Shown: one piece after another, positions 27,128 to 36,572 of the stretch
Layout of the letters: every line of letters starts with the position of its first letter
How positions within the stretch are numbered: position 1 is the first letter of the stretch
Origin: Mycobacterium sp.
Lineage (GTDB): Bacteria > Actinomycetota > Actinomycetes > Mycobacteriales > Mycobacteriaceae
Direction: 5' to 3'
Assembly (NCBI GenBank): GCA_016197405.1
Contig: JACPVR010000019.1
Location: 124,001-188,000, forward strand
DNA: 64,000 nucleotides
Translations under genes and position numbers: made by a program
The notes under the pieces: generated by a model
Databases searched by the model: none
Told to the model about the DNA's origin: nothing
Seen by the model: the letters and a program-made list of their open reading frames with translations, nothing else

Positions 27128-28155
27128 TTGGGCTGGCACCGTCCGGTGTCCTGGCCGGCGAGTTTGACGGACACCGGTTGGCCGCCTTTACCGTTGACCT
27201 TGAGGATCGCATCGCAGAGGTAGAAGCCGAAGTAGTCGCCGTAGAGTCCCTGGCGCGCCAGGATCTGATAGGTGTCGGGCAGTGTCCGGACCAACTCGTC
27301 GACGTAATCGCGGTCCGCCATCACCTGACCCGCGGCCCGATCGGCCTGCTGCACCACCTGTTTGATCGGTTCGCGGGCCTCGGTCAGCAGATCGGCAACC
27401 GAGCTCGCCGCGGCATTGATGTGCGCGACACCATTGGCGATATCGGTTCTGCGGTCGGCCAGTCCCTGTGCCAGTTGCGAAAGCTTGTCCAGCCCTTCGG
27501 AGAATTGATCGTCTCGGTTGGCGAAGGTGTCCAGTACGGTGTTGAGATTCGTGATCACCTGGCCGATGAGCTCGTCGCGGCCGGCAAGCGTGGTGGTCAG
27601 CGCCGAGGTCTGGGACAACACCGAGGCGATGGTGCCGCCCTGGCCCTGAAACACGTTGAGCAGCTCGGAAGACAACGCGTTGACCTGATCGGGATCGAGT
27701 GCACGGAAGAGCGGCCGGAACCCACCGATGAGGGCGTCGACGTCGAGGGCCGGCGAGGTCCGGGCCAGCGGGATGGTCTGCCCGGGCTGCAGTTTACGTA
27801 CCGAACCGGGTCCGTCTTCCAGGGCAAGGTAGCGGTCGCCGATCAAATTCTCGTAACGTACTGCGGCCCTGGTTCCTTCGGTGAGTGTCAGACTCCGGTC
27901 GACGGCGAATTCGACGGTGACGGTGCCGTCCCGGTGCAGCGTCATGTTCTTGACCTTGCCGACTTCCACCCCGGCGATGCGCACGAAATTGCCGCCCTTG
28001 AGACCGGAGACATTGCTGAAGACCGCGCTGTAGGTGGCGCGGGAGTCGAACCGGAACTGGCCGAACACCGTGACCAACGCGAACATGAAGACCAGGCACA
28101 TCACGGTGAACAGCAACACCCGCACCACCGTGCCGATGATGCTCTTTCTTCGCAT
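27124..28155 (-). CDS. mceB: Mce-family protein, MceB position
   Basis: A 343-residue MCE protein, shorter than its partners because it lacks the Pro-rich tail, as usual for MceB. Anchor VVRVLLFTVMCLVFMFALVT, then FSNVSGLKGGNFVRIAGVEV in the MCE domain and a helical C-terminal half. Confidence 0.95.
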   Translation of the reverse strand: MRRKSIIGTVVRVLLFTVMCLVFMFALVTVFGQFRFDSRATYSAVFSNVSGLKGGNFVRIAGVEVGKVKNMTLHRDGTVTVEFAVDRSLTLTEGTRAAVRYENLIGDRYLALEDGPGSVRKLQPGQTIPLARTSPALDVDALIGGFRPLFRALDPDQVNALSSELLNVFQGQGGTIASVLSQTSALTTTLAGRDELIGQVITNLNTVLDTFANRDDQFSEGLDKLSQLAQGLADRRTDIANGVAHINAAASSVADLLTEAREPIKQVVQQADRAAGQVMADRDYVDELVRTLPDTYQILARQGLYGDYFGFYLCDAILKVNGKGGQPVSVKLAGQDTGRCQPK

Positions 28156-28167
28156 GACGTTTCCTTG

Positions 28168-29538
28168 CTAATTGGGCGGTGCGGGCGGTGGCGGTTCCGG
28201 TGGCGGCGGCACACCCGGATAGAGCGGGGTGCCGTCGGCCCCGTAGAGCGGCGCCCCGTAGGGTGGCGCACCCGGGTAGGGAATCGGGCCGGGCGCGGGG
28301 CCACCGTTGTAACGGATCCGGGGCGGCTCCGGCACGCCCTTGGTGACCGGTAGATAGTTGGCGATACCGGGGAAACCGATACCCGGGTTGGGTCGGATGT
28401 CCAGCCCGGTGCCGAAACCGGTATCGGTCACGAGGGCTTTCACCGGGAAATTCGCCCGGACATCGGGTAACGACCCACAGCTCGGCCTGCCGCCGGGTCC
28501 GCCGGTCGCGTTGACCTTGGGCAGGTTGTCCGGGAAGCGGTAGGGGTCGTCGCCGAAGAGCAGGGCAGCGTCCATGATGACCGATTTTCCGTTGCCGCCC
28601 AGCGCATCCCGGCCACCGTTCTCCAGGAACCACTGGGCGCCCTGGAACAGGCAGGCGTAGGTCGGAGAGTACTTGTCCAGCAGCCCTGTCGTCGGTTCGA
28701 GGGTGTCGACCGCGCGCACCAGGTTCGGCTGGTTGCCACCGATGACGTCGATACCGCTGCGCGAGAAACCCGCTGCGGACAGCAGCAGCGAGTTGAGCTC
28801 ACCGGCCTGCGCGCTGATGGTCGTGCTGGTCGTCGACGCCGCATCCAGGATCGACAGAATATCCTGTGCCGCAGCAGAATAAGCCTGGACTGTCTGCCCG
28901 AACAGTTGCCAATCACGCTGCACCGTCGGCATCCGAGGGTTGACGGCCAGTAACACGTTGTTGGCATCGGTGATGGCCTGACCGATGACCTCGCCCTTAC
29001 CGCGCAGGGACTCCGCGACCGCGGACAGCACCGAGTTGAGTTTGGCCGGGTCGATGGCGTGCACGACGTTCTGCAGGTTTTCGAAGACGGTGTTTACCTC
29101 GACGGTGACATTGCGTGAGTGCAGCACCGCGTCCGGTTTGAGCGGTTCGGGGTCGGGTCCGTCGTCAGGCACGATCAGATCGACGTACTTGGCGCCGAAC
29201 GCCGTGCTGGATTTGATCTCCGCTTCGGTATTGCTCGGCAGGTACCGAAACGGTTCGGGATAGATCTTGAGCGTGAGCGTGGACAGATTGGTTCCGGACG
29301 CATCGGATTCCGCTCCGATGCCGCCGACTTCGCCGACCTGCACCCCACGCAACTTGACTTTGGCACCGTCCTCCATGACCAGGCCGGCCCGATCGGAGAC
29401 CAGAGTGAGTGGGATGAACTTCCGCAGCGTGCCGGTGAACAGCAGCGCTGTCATGGCGATCAATCCGATGATCACGATGAGCAGGACAGGGGCCCACCAG
29501 ATCGGGTCGATCTTCTCGTCACGGAAGCGATCACTCAT
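28168..29538 (-). CDS. mceA: Mce-family protein, MceA position
   Basis: A 456-residue MCE protein: anchor PVLLIVIIGLIAMTALLFTG, MCE domain with SDRAGLVMEDGAKVKLRGVQ, a helical region, then a Pro/Gly/Tyr-rich low-complexity tail from about residue 410. It starts 4 nt after the yrbEB stop. Substrate class (fatty acid, mycolate, sterol) cannot be read from the sequence. Confidence 0.95.
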   Translation of the reverse strand: MSDRFRDEKIDPIWWAPVLLIVIIGLIAMTALLFTGTLRKFIPLTLVSDRAGLVMEDGAKVKLRGVQVGEVGGIGAESDASGTNLSTLTLKIYPEPFRYLPSNTEAEIKSSTAFGAKYVDLIVPDDGPDPEPLKPDAVLHSRNVTVEVNTVFENLQNVVHAIDPAKLNSVLSAVAESLRGKGEVIGQAITDANNVLLAVNPRMPTVQRDWQLFGQTVQAYSAAAQDILSILDAASTTSTTISAQAGELNSLLLSAAGFSRSGIDVIGGNQPNLVRAVDTLEPTTGLLDKYSPTYACLFQGAQWFLENGGRDALGGNGKSVIMDAALLFGDDPYRFPDNLPKVNATGGPGGRPSCGSLPDVRANFPVKALVTDTGFGTGLDIRPNPGIGFPGIANYLPVTKGVPEPPRIRYNGGPAPGPIPYPGAPPYGAPLYGADGTPLYPGVPPPPEPPPPAPPN

Positions 29539-29542
29539 CGGA

Positions 29543-30394
29543 TCACCCCGACAGGTTGAAATTGCCGGACTGCCCGTACACGGACAGTGTGATGGTCAGC
29601 AGGACGAAGACCGTTGCGGTCACCGAGGTTCGCACGGCGCGTCCGACCGCTTCGCCGACACCGGCCGGTCCCCCGGTCGCCGTGAATCCGTAATAGGTGT
29701 GTACCACCATCACCGCGGCGGCCATCGACAACGCTGCCAGGAAGGACCAGAACAGGTCGGTGGGCCGTAGGAAGGTCGAGAAGTAGTGGTCGTATACGCC
29801 GCGAGACTGCCCGTAGATGATGGTGGTGCCGAACCGGGTGGCCAGAAACGACATCAGTACCGCGACGGTGTAGAGCGGGATGACCACGAGCACACCGGCC
29901 ACGATGCGGGTGGACACCAGGTAGGTCACGGCCCGGATGCCCATGACTTCCAGTGCGTCGATTTCCTCGTTGATGCGCATGGCCCCGAGTTGTGCGGTGG
30001 CACCGGCACCGATGGTCGCGGCCAACGCCACACCCGCGGTGGCCGGTGCGATGAACCGGACGTTGAGGAATGCCGACAGGAAGCCGGTGAGGGCCTCGAT
30101 TCCCACGTTGGACAGCGTGTTATAGCCCTGCACCGCGATGAGTGCACCGGTGGACAGGGTCAGGAATCCGATGATCACCACCGTGCCGCCGATGACGGCC
30201 AGCGCACCGGTGCCCATGCCCATCACCGCGATCAGGCGTAACACCTCGGCTGGGTAGCGCCGGACGGCGTCCGCGGTGGATACCAGGGCGCGGGCGTAGA
30301 ACGCCGTCTGCGCCCCGAGGGCGCGGGTCGCGTCGATCAGTCGGGTGCTGGTGTCGGCGATCCAGTTGTCGCCGTCGGCGGGGACATCGCTCAT
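29543..30394 (-). CDS. yrbEB: MlaE-family permease, YrbEB position
   Basis: A 283-residue membrane protein of the MlaE permease family with about five helices; INEEIDALEVMGIRAVTYLV is the conserved cytoplasmic loop. With YrbEA it forms the inner-membrane permease of the Mce transporter, energised by an MceG ATPase encoded elsewhere. The ATG overlaps the yrbEA stop; a longer frame 5' is rejected as overlap. Confidence 0.95.
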   Translation of the reverse strand: MSDVPADGDNWIADTSTRLIDATRALGAQTAFYARALVSTADAVRRYPAEVLRLIAVMGMGTGALAVIGGTVVIIGFLTLSTGALIAVQGYNTLSNVGIEALTGFLSAFLNVRFIAPATAGVALAATIGAGATAQLGAMRINEEIDALEVMGIRAVTYLVSTRIVAGVLVVIPLYTVAVLMSFLATRFGTTIIYGQSRGVYDHYFSTFLRPTDLFWSFLAALSMAAAVMVVHTYYGFTATGGPAGVGEAVGRAVRTSVTATVFVLLTITLSVYGQSGNFNLSG

Positions 30395-31161
30395 GACGGG
30401 GCCACCTTCACCCCGAGCGCGGTGGCCAGGATGTTGATCAGGAAAAGAGCCATGAACGCGAAGACCACGGTCTCGTTGACAGCGTTGCCGACGGCGGTGG
30501 GGCCGCCGCCGACGGAAAGCCCTTTGTAGCAGGCGATCAGGCCTGCCGACAGTCCGAACAACAGGGCTTTGACCAACGAGATGACGACCTGCGGCAGACC
30601 CGTCAGCAGCGTCAGGCCCGCGACGAATGCGCCCGGAGTCACATGCTGGACGTAGACGACGAAGATGTAGCTGCCGGTCAACCCGACGACGGCAACCACC
30701 GAATACAGCATCAGCGCAACGAATGTCGCGGCGATGACTCGTGGTACCACCAGGGCCTGGACCGGGTTGACGCCGATGACCTTCATGGCGTCGATCTCTT
30801 CGCGGATGGTCCGGGCGCCCAGATCGGCACACATCGCGGTGGCACCAGCGCCTGCGACGACGATCGCGGTCACGACCGGCCCGACCTGGGTGACCGATGC
30901 CAACGCAGCGCCCGCACCCGACAGGTCGCCTGCCCCTATCTCCAGCAGCACGATGTTGAGTGTGAACACGATCAGCACGGTGTACGGGATCGACAGCATG
31001 ACGGTCGGGAAGATCGAGACCCGTGCCACGAACCAGATCTGCTCGATGAGCTCACGCCAGGCGAACGGGCGTCTGGGGATCGACGCGAAAGTCTCCGCGG
31101 TCAGGACGAAGAAGTCACCGACCGCGTTGAAAGGTTTCGCCAGGGCACCTGCCGACGTCAT
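30391..31161 (-). CDS. yrbEA: MlaE-family permease, YrbEA position
   Basis: A 256-residue MlaE permease with the loop IREEIDAMKVIGVNPVQALV and five hydrophobic segments. First gene of the eight-gene mce operon; its promoter should lie in the 547 bp upstream. No mce regulator gene (GntR or TetR type) is adjacent. Confidence 0.95.
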   Translation of the reverse strand: MTSAGALAKPFNAVGDFFVLTAETFASIPRRPFAWRELIEQIWFVARVSIFPTVMLSIPYTVLIVFTLNIVLLEIGAGDLSGAGAALASVTQVGPVVTAIVVAGAGATAMCADLGARTIREEIDAMKVIGVNPVQALVVPRVIAATFVALMLYSVVAVVGLTGSYIFVVYVQHVTPGAFVAGLTLLTGLPQVVISLVKALLFGLSAGLIACYKGLSVGGGPTAVGNAVNETVVFAFMALFLINILATALGVKVAPS

Positions 31162-31708
31162 ATGTCCCGCACGGGACGAATTCGGGCGGACGCAGCTCGA
31201 CGAGCCCCTGCCGCACCAGCTGCGGCACTGCGGTTACCCGGCAGGGTCATTGCGACTCCACTCACATCGGACGGCTCTCGAATGACGGGAGTCTAAGAGC
31301 ACCAAACGGGCCCGGCGATCGAGCGGACCCGACGCGAGCGTGGCGTTTCAGCAACCGCACGGCGGTTGTCGCGGCGGTCAATATGGGACGAGTGACCATC
31401 GGTCCACGTAGGGGCGATGGCCGCGCGCCGCGCGCCGGTGCTGCCGTCTTCGGCAAAATTTCGCCGAGAGTACCGATCATGACGAGTCGAAATGGCGGCC
31501 GAGCAGACATCAGGGTGTCGCGGAGCGGGAGTCGCCGGCCAGACGCGGCCGGCGGATCACGCTGCACAACGTGGATGGCACCGCGTGGCAGCGCAGGAGT
31601 CGGCTGACGCGCGCCGGGAGTTCAAATCACGACGATCCTTATTGCCGCTCACTTCTGCACCAGGGTCGTTCGGCGGCGCCGATCACGACCGTGGTGCAGA
31701 ACTCGCCG
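31162..31708. other. 547-bp intergenic region upstream of the mce operon
   Basis: Holds the terminator of the sulfonate operon at its far end and presumably the mce promoter. A 101-codon minus-strand frame (31262-31567) has Arg/Pro-rich composition, no recognisable domain and no ribosome site, so I do not call it. I see no other gene. Confidence 0.6.
31653..31701 (-). terminator. Hairpin terminator after the sulfonate operon
   Basis: Two 17-nt arms (31653-31669 and 31685-31701) pair with a single mismatch around a 15-nt loop, starting 7 nt after the ferredoxin stop. No U-run follows, which is common for mycobacterial terminators. Confidence 0.65.
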
Positions 31709-32041
31709 TCAGTCCGGGTACTCCGGCCCGACGGCGGTGCGGGCGCCGAGTTTGCGTCCGCTCCCCCAACCCAGCTCGCGCCGGTATCCGCCCAGCAGTC
31801 CGGCGGCTTCCAGATGGGCGATATCGCGGAACTGCGAGCCGGCCTCGACCGGGGTGGCCAGCGGTGCGACGAACAGCGCATCGACCGGGCAGTACGCCTC
31901 GCACTGGAAACACGTCTGGCAGTTGGCCTGGCGGGCGATGACCGGTATCCCGTCCGGCCCACGGTCGAACACCCGGGTGGGGCACACCTCCACACAGCGA
32001 TCGCAACCGATGCAGCGCTCGCCGGCGACCACCTCGATCAT
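31709..32041 (-). CDS. 2x[4Fe-4S] ferredoxin, AprB-like
   Basis: A 110-residue ferredoxin with two cluster motifs: CIGCDRCVEVCP at residues 10-21 and CQTCFQCEAYCP about 20 residues later, then a 45-residue tail ending in a Gly/Arg segment. The layout (two clusters plus tail) and the pairing with an FAD protein resemble AprB, the electron-transfer subunit of APS reductase; similarity to generic ferredoxins is also possible. The ATG overlaps the flavoprotein stop (ATGA). It probably passes electrons to or from the flavoprotein. Confidence 0.88.
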   Translation of the reverse strand: MIEVVAGERCIGCDRCVEVCPTRVFDRGPDGIPVIARQANCQTCFQCEAYCPVDALFVAPLATPVEAGSQFRDIAHLEAAGLLGGYRRELGWGSGRKLGARTAVGPEYPD

Positions 32042-33633
32042 GCGGCCCGCCCGCCGGCAACCGACCGGACCGGTTCGGGCCGGGTCCACAGTCGGTCGAG
32101 ACCGCCGGTGAGCAACCGATGGTGCTGTGCGTGATCGACTTCGGGGTGATCGACGCGTTTGTGCATACCGCGCGTCTCGGTTCGTTGTAGCGCGGCGTGA
32201 TACATCCAGCGACCGTGCGCCACCATGGCGGCTGCCTCACGCGCCCGGAAGACGTCTTCGCCTGCGGCGCCGAGGCTGGCCCGCACCGATGACCAGGTCG
32301 CGTTCAAGGACTGCAAACCCTGCCGCAGATGAGCACCGTCGCGCAGGAAGTTGTTCTCGTGCGGCAACACAAACCGCTGGACGGCGGCCGTCACCGCCGG
32401 GTGATCCAGTCCGAGCGGTCCGTGGGGCCGCAGGCCCGCGCCGCCGATGGCACGCAGCGCGTCGGCGCGGCGTCCTCTGCCGGTGGCGAAGGCAGCCGCT
32501 GCGCGTCCCGCCCAGCTGCCGCTGGACGCCGCCCACGCGGCGTTGTGGCTGCCGCCGCCGGTGAAACCGCCGCAGATGAGTTCGCGCGTCGCGGTATCGC
32601 CCGCGGCGTACAGGCCGGGCGCATCGGTGGCGCAGTCGTAGTCGGTGATCCGGACACCGCCGGTACCGCGGACCGTGCCCTCGGCGATGAGCGTTATCTC
32701 GAAGAAGTCGGTGAACGGGTCGATACCGAGGCGATCGAACACCAGGAAGAAGTTAGGCTGGCCCTTGCGCATAGCGCGTTGCTCATCGTCGGCGGCGCGG
32801 TCGATTCGGGCGAAAACCGGCTCCTGGCGCAAGGTCTGGGCGATGATGGTGCGCCCCCGGGCGCTGCCGGCTCCCTCGATCGGCGTCCGGTCGCCGCGGT
32901 AGAACGTCGCCCAGGAGTAGTACGCGGTCTTGGTCAGCGATGTTCCCTTGGGTGCGATCGCGAAAGCGTTGGAGAACTCCATTCCCGAGAGCACCGCCCC
33001 GGCTTCGACGGCCATCAGTGCACCGTCACCGGTGTTGACGTCCGTTCCCAACGATTTCGACCCGAATGCGCAACCGCCGGTGGCCAGTACCACCGCGCCG
33101 GCTTCGACCCGGACTGTGCGACCGGTTGCCCGGTCGAGCAGTACCGCTCCCGACACCACGCCGTCGTCATCGACCAGCAGCTCCAGCGCCGGGGTGTGAT
33201 CGAGGATGCGCACCCCTAGCCGCTGGACCCGGGCTCGTTGCCTGCGCATGTATTCCGGACCCTGCAGATCATTGCGGATCGGTCTGCCGAACGAATCGAC
33301 AGGGAACGGGTAGCGCTGCACTGTCGCGAGTTCATCCATCCGGGAACGGGTTTCGTCGATCACCCGATTCATCCAGTCCCGCTCGGCGAGGTTCCCGCCG
33401 AGTGCCTCCCTGGCGGCCATCGCCGCTTCGCGCAGTTCGGGCACATCGTCGACATACCAGACCCCGGTACCGACCGAAGCGGTGGATCCACTGGATCCGA
33501 TGTGGCCCTTGTCCGCAAGCACGACAGCGGCACCCGCCTGTGCCGCCTTGATGGCCGCCCAGGTTCCCGCCGGACCACCACCGATCACCAGCACATCGGT
33601 GGTCAGGCTCGGTACCACGTCATCGATGGTCAT
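32038..33633 (-). CDS. FAD-dependent oxidoreductase, fumarate reductase/AprA-like
   Basis: A 531-residue flavoprotein. FAD-binding dinucleotide fold TDVLVIGGGPAGTWAA at residues about 12-27, then GHIGSSGSTASVGTG, a capping domain and ELICGGFTGGGSHNAAWA near residue 395, the arrangement of the succinate dehydrogenase/fumarate reductase/AprA superfamily. The start is the ATG with AGAGGA upstream; the longer open frame runs into the permease gene. Coupled to a two-cluster ferredoxin gene, it recalls the AprAB pair, but in an organism that does not reduce sulfate for energy; it may process a sulfur intermediate released by the monooxygenase (inference). Confidence 0.88.
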   Translation of the reverse strand: MTIDDVVPSLTTDVLVIGGGPAGTWAAIKAAQAGAAVVLADKGHIGSSGSTASVGTGVWYVDDVPELREAAMAAREALGGNLAERDWMNRVIDETRSRMDELATVQRYPFPVDSFGRPIRNDLQGPEYMRRQRARVQRLGVRILDHTPALELLVDDDGVVSGAVLLDRATGRTVRVEAGAVVLATGGCAFGSKSLGTDVNTGDGALMAVEAGAVLSGMEFSNAFAIAPKGTSLTKTAYYSWATFYRGDRTPIEGAGSARGRTIIAQTLRQEPVFARIDRAADDEQRAMRKGQPNFFLVFDRLGIDPFTDFFEITLIAEGTVRGTGGVRITDYDCATDAPGLYAAGDTATRELICGGFTGGGSHNAAWAASSGSWAGRAAAAFATGRGRRADALRAIGGAGLRPHGPLGLDHPAVTAAVQRFVLPHENNFLRDGAHLRQGLQSLNATWSSVRASLGAAGEDVFRAREAAAMVAHGRWMYHAALQRTETRGMHKRVDHPEVDHAQHHRLLTGGLDRLWTRPEPVRSVAGGRAA

Positions 33634-33664
33634 AGTTGTCCTCTCCGTGATATGCCCGGCTCTC

Positions 33665-34471
33665 TCAGGCTTTGAGTCGATCTGTGGCGAATATGAACGC
33701 CGACCACAGCGACGATGCGAGCGCCAGCGCCCACACCACGAGCAGTGCGGATCCGGCGCCGACGTCTGCGTGTCCGAGCAGACCGATGCGTTCCACCTGG
33801 ACCAGCCAGAAAACCGGGTTGAAGCGGCTGAGCACCTCCCACACCCGGGGCAGTTGTCCGGCGGAATAGAACACACCACCCAAAAAGCCCAGCGGCAGCA
33901 GGATTATCGACTCCATCGAGTACACGTGATCCAGTGACCTGGCCAGGCTGCCCGCGATGACGCCGACCTGCCCGGCCACCAGCAGGACCGCCACCGTGCC
34001 CGACACGAACACCACGGGTCGCGCCACACCGGTGATATGTGTCAGCGGCAGCGCGATGACGAGCACGCCGGCACCAACGATGATGCCGCGAACGACGCCC
34101 CCGGCCACCAACGCCGCATTGATCTCCCACCACCGCAGCGGGCTGGCGAAGACATCGTTGATGTACCGGTCCCGGCGGGCCTCGAAAAGGCTGGTGGTGC
34201 CGTTGACGAAGCCGACGGTGAGAATCGCCTGCGCCAACAGGCCCGGCACTATGAACTGGCCGTAGGGAACGCCTTCGACAGCGGCGACGTTGCGGCCGAG
34301 GGCGGATCCGAAGACGATCACGAACAGTATCGTCGACAGTATCGGTCCGGCTACTGCGTACTGCCAGATGTTGAGGAACCGCAGCACTTCTCGCTCGACG
34401 AGCCAGTACAGTGGCGCGCGTTCGGCGCTGAATTCCTCCCGAGTCGCCAGCCCGGTATCACGGTCGCTCAC
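33665..34471 (-). CDS. ABC-2 type transporter permease
   Basis: A 268-residue membrane protein with six hydrophobic segments and the conserved RRDRYINDVFASPLRWWEIN loop of ABC-2 permeases, which export drugs, lipids or polysaccharides. It overlaps its ATPase gene by 4 nt. It sits between a monooxygenase and the flavoprotein of the sulfonate operon, where exporters are not expected; it may expel a by-product or toxic intermediate (inference). Confidence 0.92.
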   Translation of the reverse strand: MSDRDTGLATREEFSAERAPLYWLVEREVLRFLNIWQYAVAGPILSTILFVIVFGSALGRNVAAVEGVPYGQFIVPGLLAQAILTVGFVNGTTSLFEARRDRYINDVFASPLRWWEINAALVAGGVVRGIIVGAGVLVIALPLTHITGVARPVVFVSGTVAVLLVAGQVGVIAGSLARSLDHVYSMESIILLPLGFLGGVFYSAGQLPRVWEVLSRFNPVFWLVQVERIGLLGHADVGAGSALLVVWALALASSLWSAFIFATDRLKA

Positions 34472-35214
34472 GGTGCGGTCCCGGCACTGATGACGCGGTC
34501 GTAGACCTCGGCGATATCACGAGCCCGGTAGCGGTCACGAAGCACAGCCGAAGACCCACGGTCCACGATCCGGCCCGCGCTGATGAGGGCGATGTCCTCG
34601 CAGAGGGTCTCGGCCTCCTCCAGATAATGTGTCGTCAGCAGGACCGTCGTACCGGAAGCGTTGAGACCCTTGACCAGAGCCCATATCTCCGTGCGCAATT
34701 CGACGTCGACGCCGGCGGTCGGTTCGTCGAGGATCAGCAAGCGTGGCTGGTGGATCAGTGCGCGGGCCAGCACCAGCCTGCGCTGCATACCGCCGGAGAG
34801 TTCGTATGCCCTGCCGTCAGCTTTGGATTCCAGACCGAGGCGGCCCAGTAGTTCGTCGGCGCGCCGGCCGGCGGTCCGGCGACCCAGGCCGTGATAGCCG
34901 GCGTGGTAGACGAGGAGTTGGCGGACCGACAGGAAACGGTCGACATTGATCTCTTGCTCGGCAAGGCCGATCGACCTGCGGGCCTGCCGGGTGCGGTGAT
35001 CATGCCCGAAGACCGTGATCGCGCCGGCCGTGGGTCTGACGATATTGCAGACCGATCCGATCAGCGTCGTCTTACCCGCACCGTTGGGCCCGAGCAGGCC
35101 GAAGAAGGCGCCGGCTGCCAGCTCGAGGTCGAGGTCAGCGACCGCGGTGAAACCGTCGCGGTACACCTTGCGCAGGCCCGTGATCGACAGGGCCGGCGCA
35201 AGGCGGTCAGGCAT
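34468..35214 (-). CDS. ABC-2 type transporter ATPase (DrrA/NodI-like)
   Basis: A 248-residue ATPase with Walker A GPNGAGKTT, signature LSGGMQRRL and Walker B LLILDEPTAGVD. The start ATG lies within the last codons of the upstream LLM gene (8-nt overlap). Partner of the ABC-2 permease; together a small exporter. Confidence 0.93.
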   Translation of the reverse strand: MPDRLAPALSITGLRKVYRDGFTAVADLDLELAAGAFFGLLGPNGAGKTTLIGSVCNIVRPTAGAITVFGHDHRTRQARRSIGLAEQEINVDRFLSVRQLLVYHAGYHGLGRRTAGRRADELLGRLGLESKADGRAYELSGGMQRRLVLARALIHQPRLLILDEPTAGVDVELRTEIWALVKGLNASGTTVLLTTHYLEEAETLCEDIALISAGRIVDRGSSAVLRDRYRARDIAEVYDRVISAGTAP

Positions 35215-36541
35215 CGCGGTGGAACTGGTTCGCCGGGACGGGCAGGCCGAAATGCTCCCGCAGCGTGGTGCCGCGGTAGTCCTCCCGGAACAATCCCTTG
35301 CTCCGCAGGATCGGCAATACCTGGGTGATGAATGTCTCCAGTTGCGCCGGCAGTCCGGGCGCCATGATGTTGAATCCGTCGGCGGCGCCACCTTCGAACC
35401 AGGAGATGATGGTGTCCGCAGCCTGATCGGGTGTGCCGACGAAGGTGAAGTGCCCGCGGCCGCCGCCCAGGCGCGACAGTAGCTCACGGACGGTGAGGTT
35501 CTCCCGGACCGCCAACTCGATGATCAGATCGGTTCTGCTCTGCGAGCCTTCGAGTTTGGGCCGCGCCAGGATGGCTTGTGGTAGCGGCGCGTCCAGGTCG
35601 AATATCGACGGGTCGACCTCGAAATTCCACGCCAGCTGCGACAGACCGTATTCGGCGATGCGCAGTTCGTCGAACCGCGCCGCCAGATCGGCTGCCTCCT
35701 GTTCGGTCGACCCGATGAACGGCACGATGCCCGGCAAGACCAGCACCGTGTCGGGATCCCGGCCCGCTGCCGCGGTCCGCGTCTTGATGTCACGGTAGAA
35801 ATCGGCGGCGCGCTCATAGGTTTGATGTGCCGTGAAGATCGCCTCGGCATGCCGGGCGGCGAAGCTGCGGCCATCCTCCGAGGAGCCGGCCTGCACCAGT
35901 ACCGGGTACCCCTGTGGTGGGCGCTCGACATTGAGCGGTCCGGCGACCTTGAAGTGCGTCCCGACGTGATCGATCGAATGCAGGCGGGCCGGATCGGCGA
36001 ATCGACCCGACTTCTTCTCGGCCAGGACGGCTTCGGTCTCCCAGCTGTCCCACAACGCCTTTGCGACGGTGAGGAACTCATCGGCGCGCTGGTATCGGGC
36101 GGCATGGCTCGGCCGGTCGTCGAGTCCGAAGTTGGCGGCTTCGTCCGCACCGGCCGAGGTGACGATATTCCAGCCGGCACGCCCCGCGCTGACGTGATCG
36201 ACCGACGCCAGCCGGCGCGCCAGGTTGTACGGCTCGTTGTAGGTCGACGAGACCGTCGCGATGAGCCCGATCCGACTGGTGTGCTGCGACAGCGCCGTCA
36301 ACAAAGTGAACGGTTCGAGCTGCCCCGGCGGACGGAACTCACCGCTTCCGGTGAGCGACGGGCCGTCGGCCAGGAACAGCGAATCGAACTTCGCGTCCTC
36401 AGCGAGCCGGGCCAGTCCGATCCAGTGCTGCAGGTCGAAATCGGCCCTCGGGTTGCTCTCCGGTAGCCGCCAGGCCGCTTCATGGTGACCGGCCTCCATC
36501 AGAAAGGCGTTGAGGTGCAGTTCCCGCCGTGGCGTGCTCAT
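35207..36541 (-). CDS. LLM-class FMN-dependent monooxygenase (NtaA/DszA family)
   Basis: A 444-residue two-component flavin monooxygenase: LHLNAFLMEAGHHEAAWR at the N-terminus, SSTYNEPYNLARRLASVDH and GRAGWNIVTSAG, diagnostic of the DszA/NtaA branch. It lies 31 bp after ssuA, in the place where ssuD sits in classical sulfonate operons, so it probably releases sulfite from the imported compound. It is not a classical SsuD by motif. It needs a flavin reductase, none of which is encoded in this window. Confidence 0.93.
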   Translation of the reverse strand: MSTPRRELHLNAFLMEAGHHEAAWRLPESNPRADFDLQHWIGLARLAEDAKFDSLFLADGPSLTGSGEFRPPGQLEPFTLLTALSQHTSRIGLIATVSSTYNEPYNLARRLASVDHVSAGRAGWNIVTSAGADEAANFGLDDRPSHAARYQRADEFLTVAKALWDSWETEAVLAEKKSGRFADPARLHSIDHVGTHFKVAGPLNVERPPQGYPVLVQAGSSEDGRSFAARHAEAIFTAHQTYERAADFYRDIKTRTAAAGRDPDTVLVLPGIVPFIGSTEQEAADLAARFDELRIAEYGLSQLAWNFEVDPSIFDLDAPLPQAILARPKLEGSQSRTDLIIELAVRENLTVRELLSRLGGGRGHFTFVGTPDQAADTIISWFEGGAADGFNIMAPGLPAQLETFITQVLPILRSKGLFREDYRGTTLREHFGLPVPANQFHRDA

Positions 36542-36572
36542 GGTGTCTCCAATACGTCAAATCAGCTCAGCG

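Noticed and set aside
28168-28310. Pro/Gly/Tyr-rich repeats at the mceA C-terminus, considered as a DNA repeat array
   Set aside because: Degenerate coding repeats only, without conserved spacers or direct DNA repeats; not a CRISPR array.
31262-31567. 101-codon minus-strand frame in the mce upstream region
   Set aside because: No ribosome site, no hydrophobic or domain pattern, Arg/Pro-rich composition.
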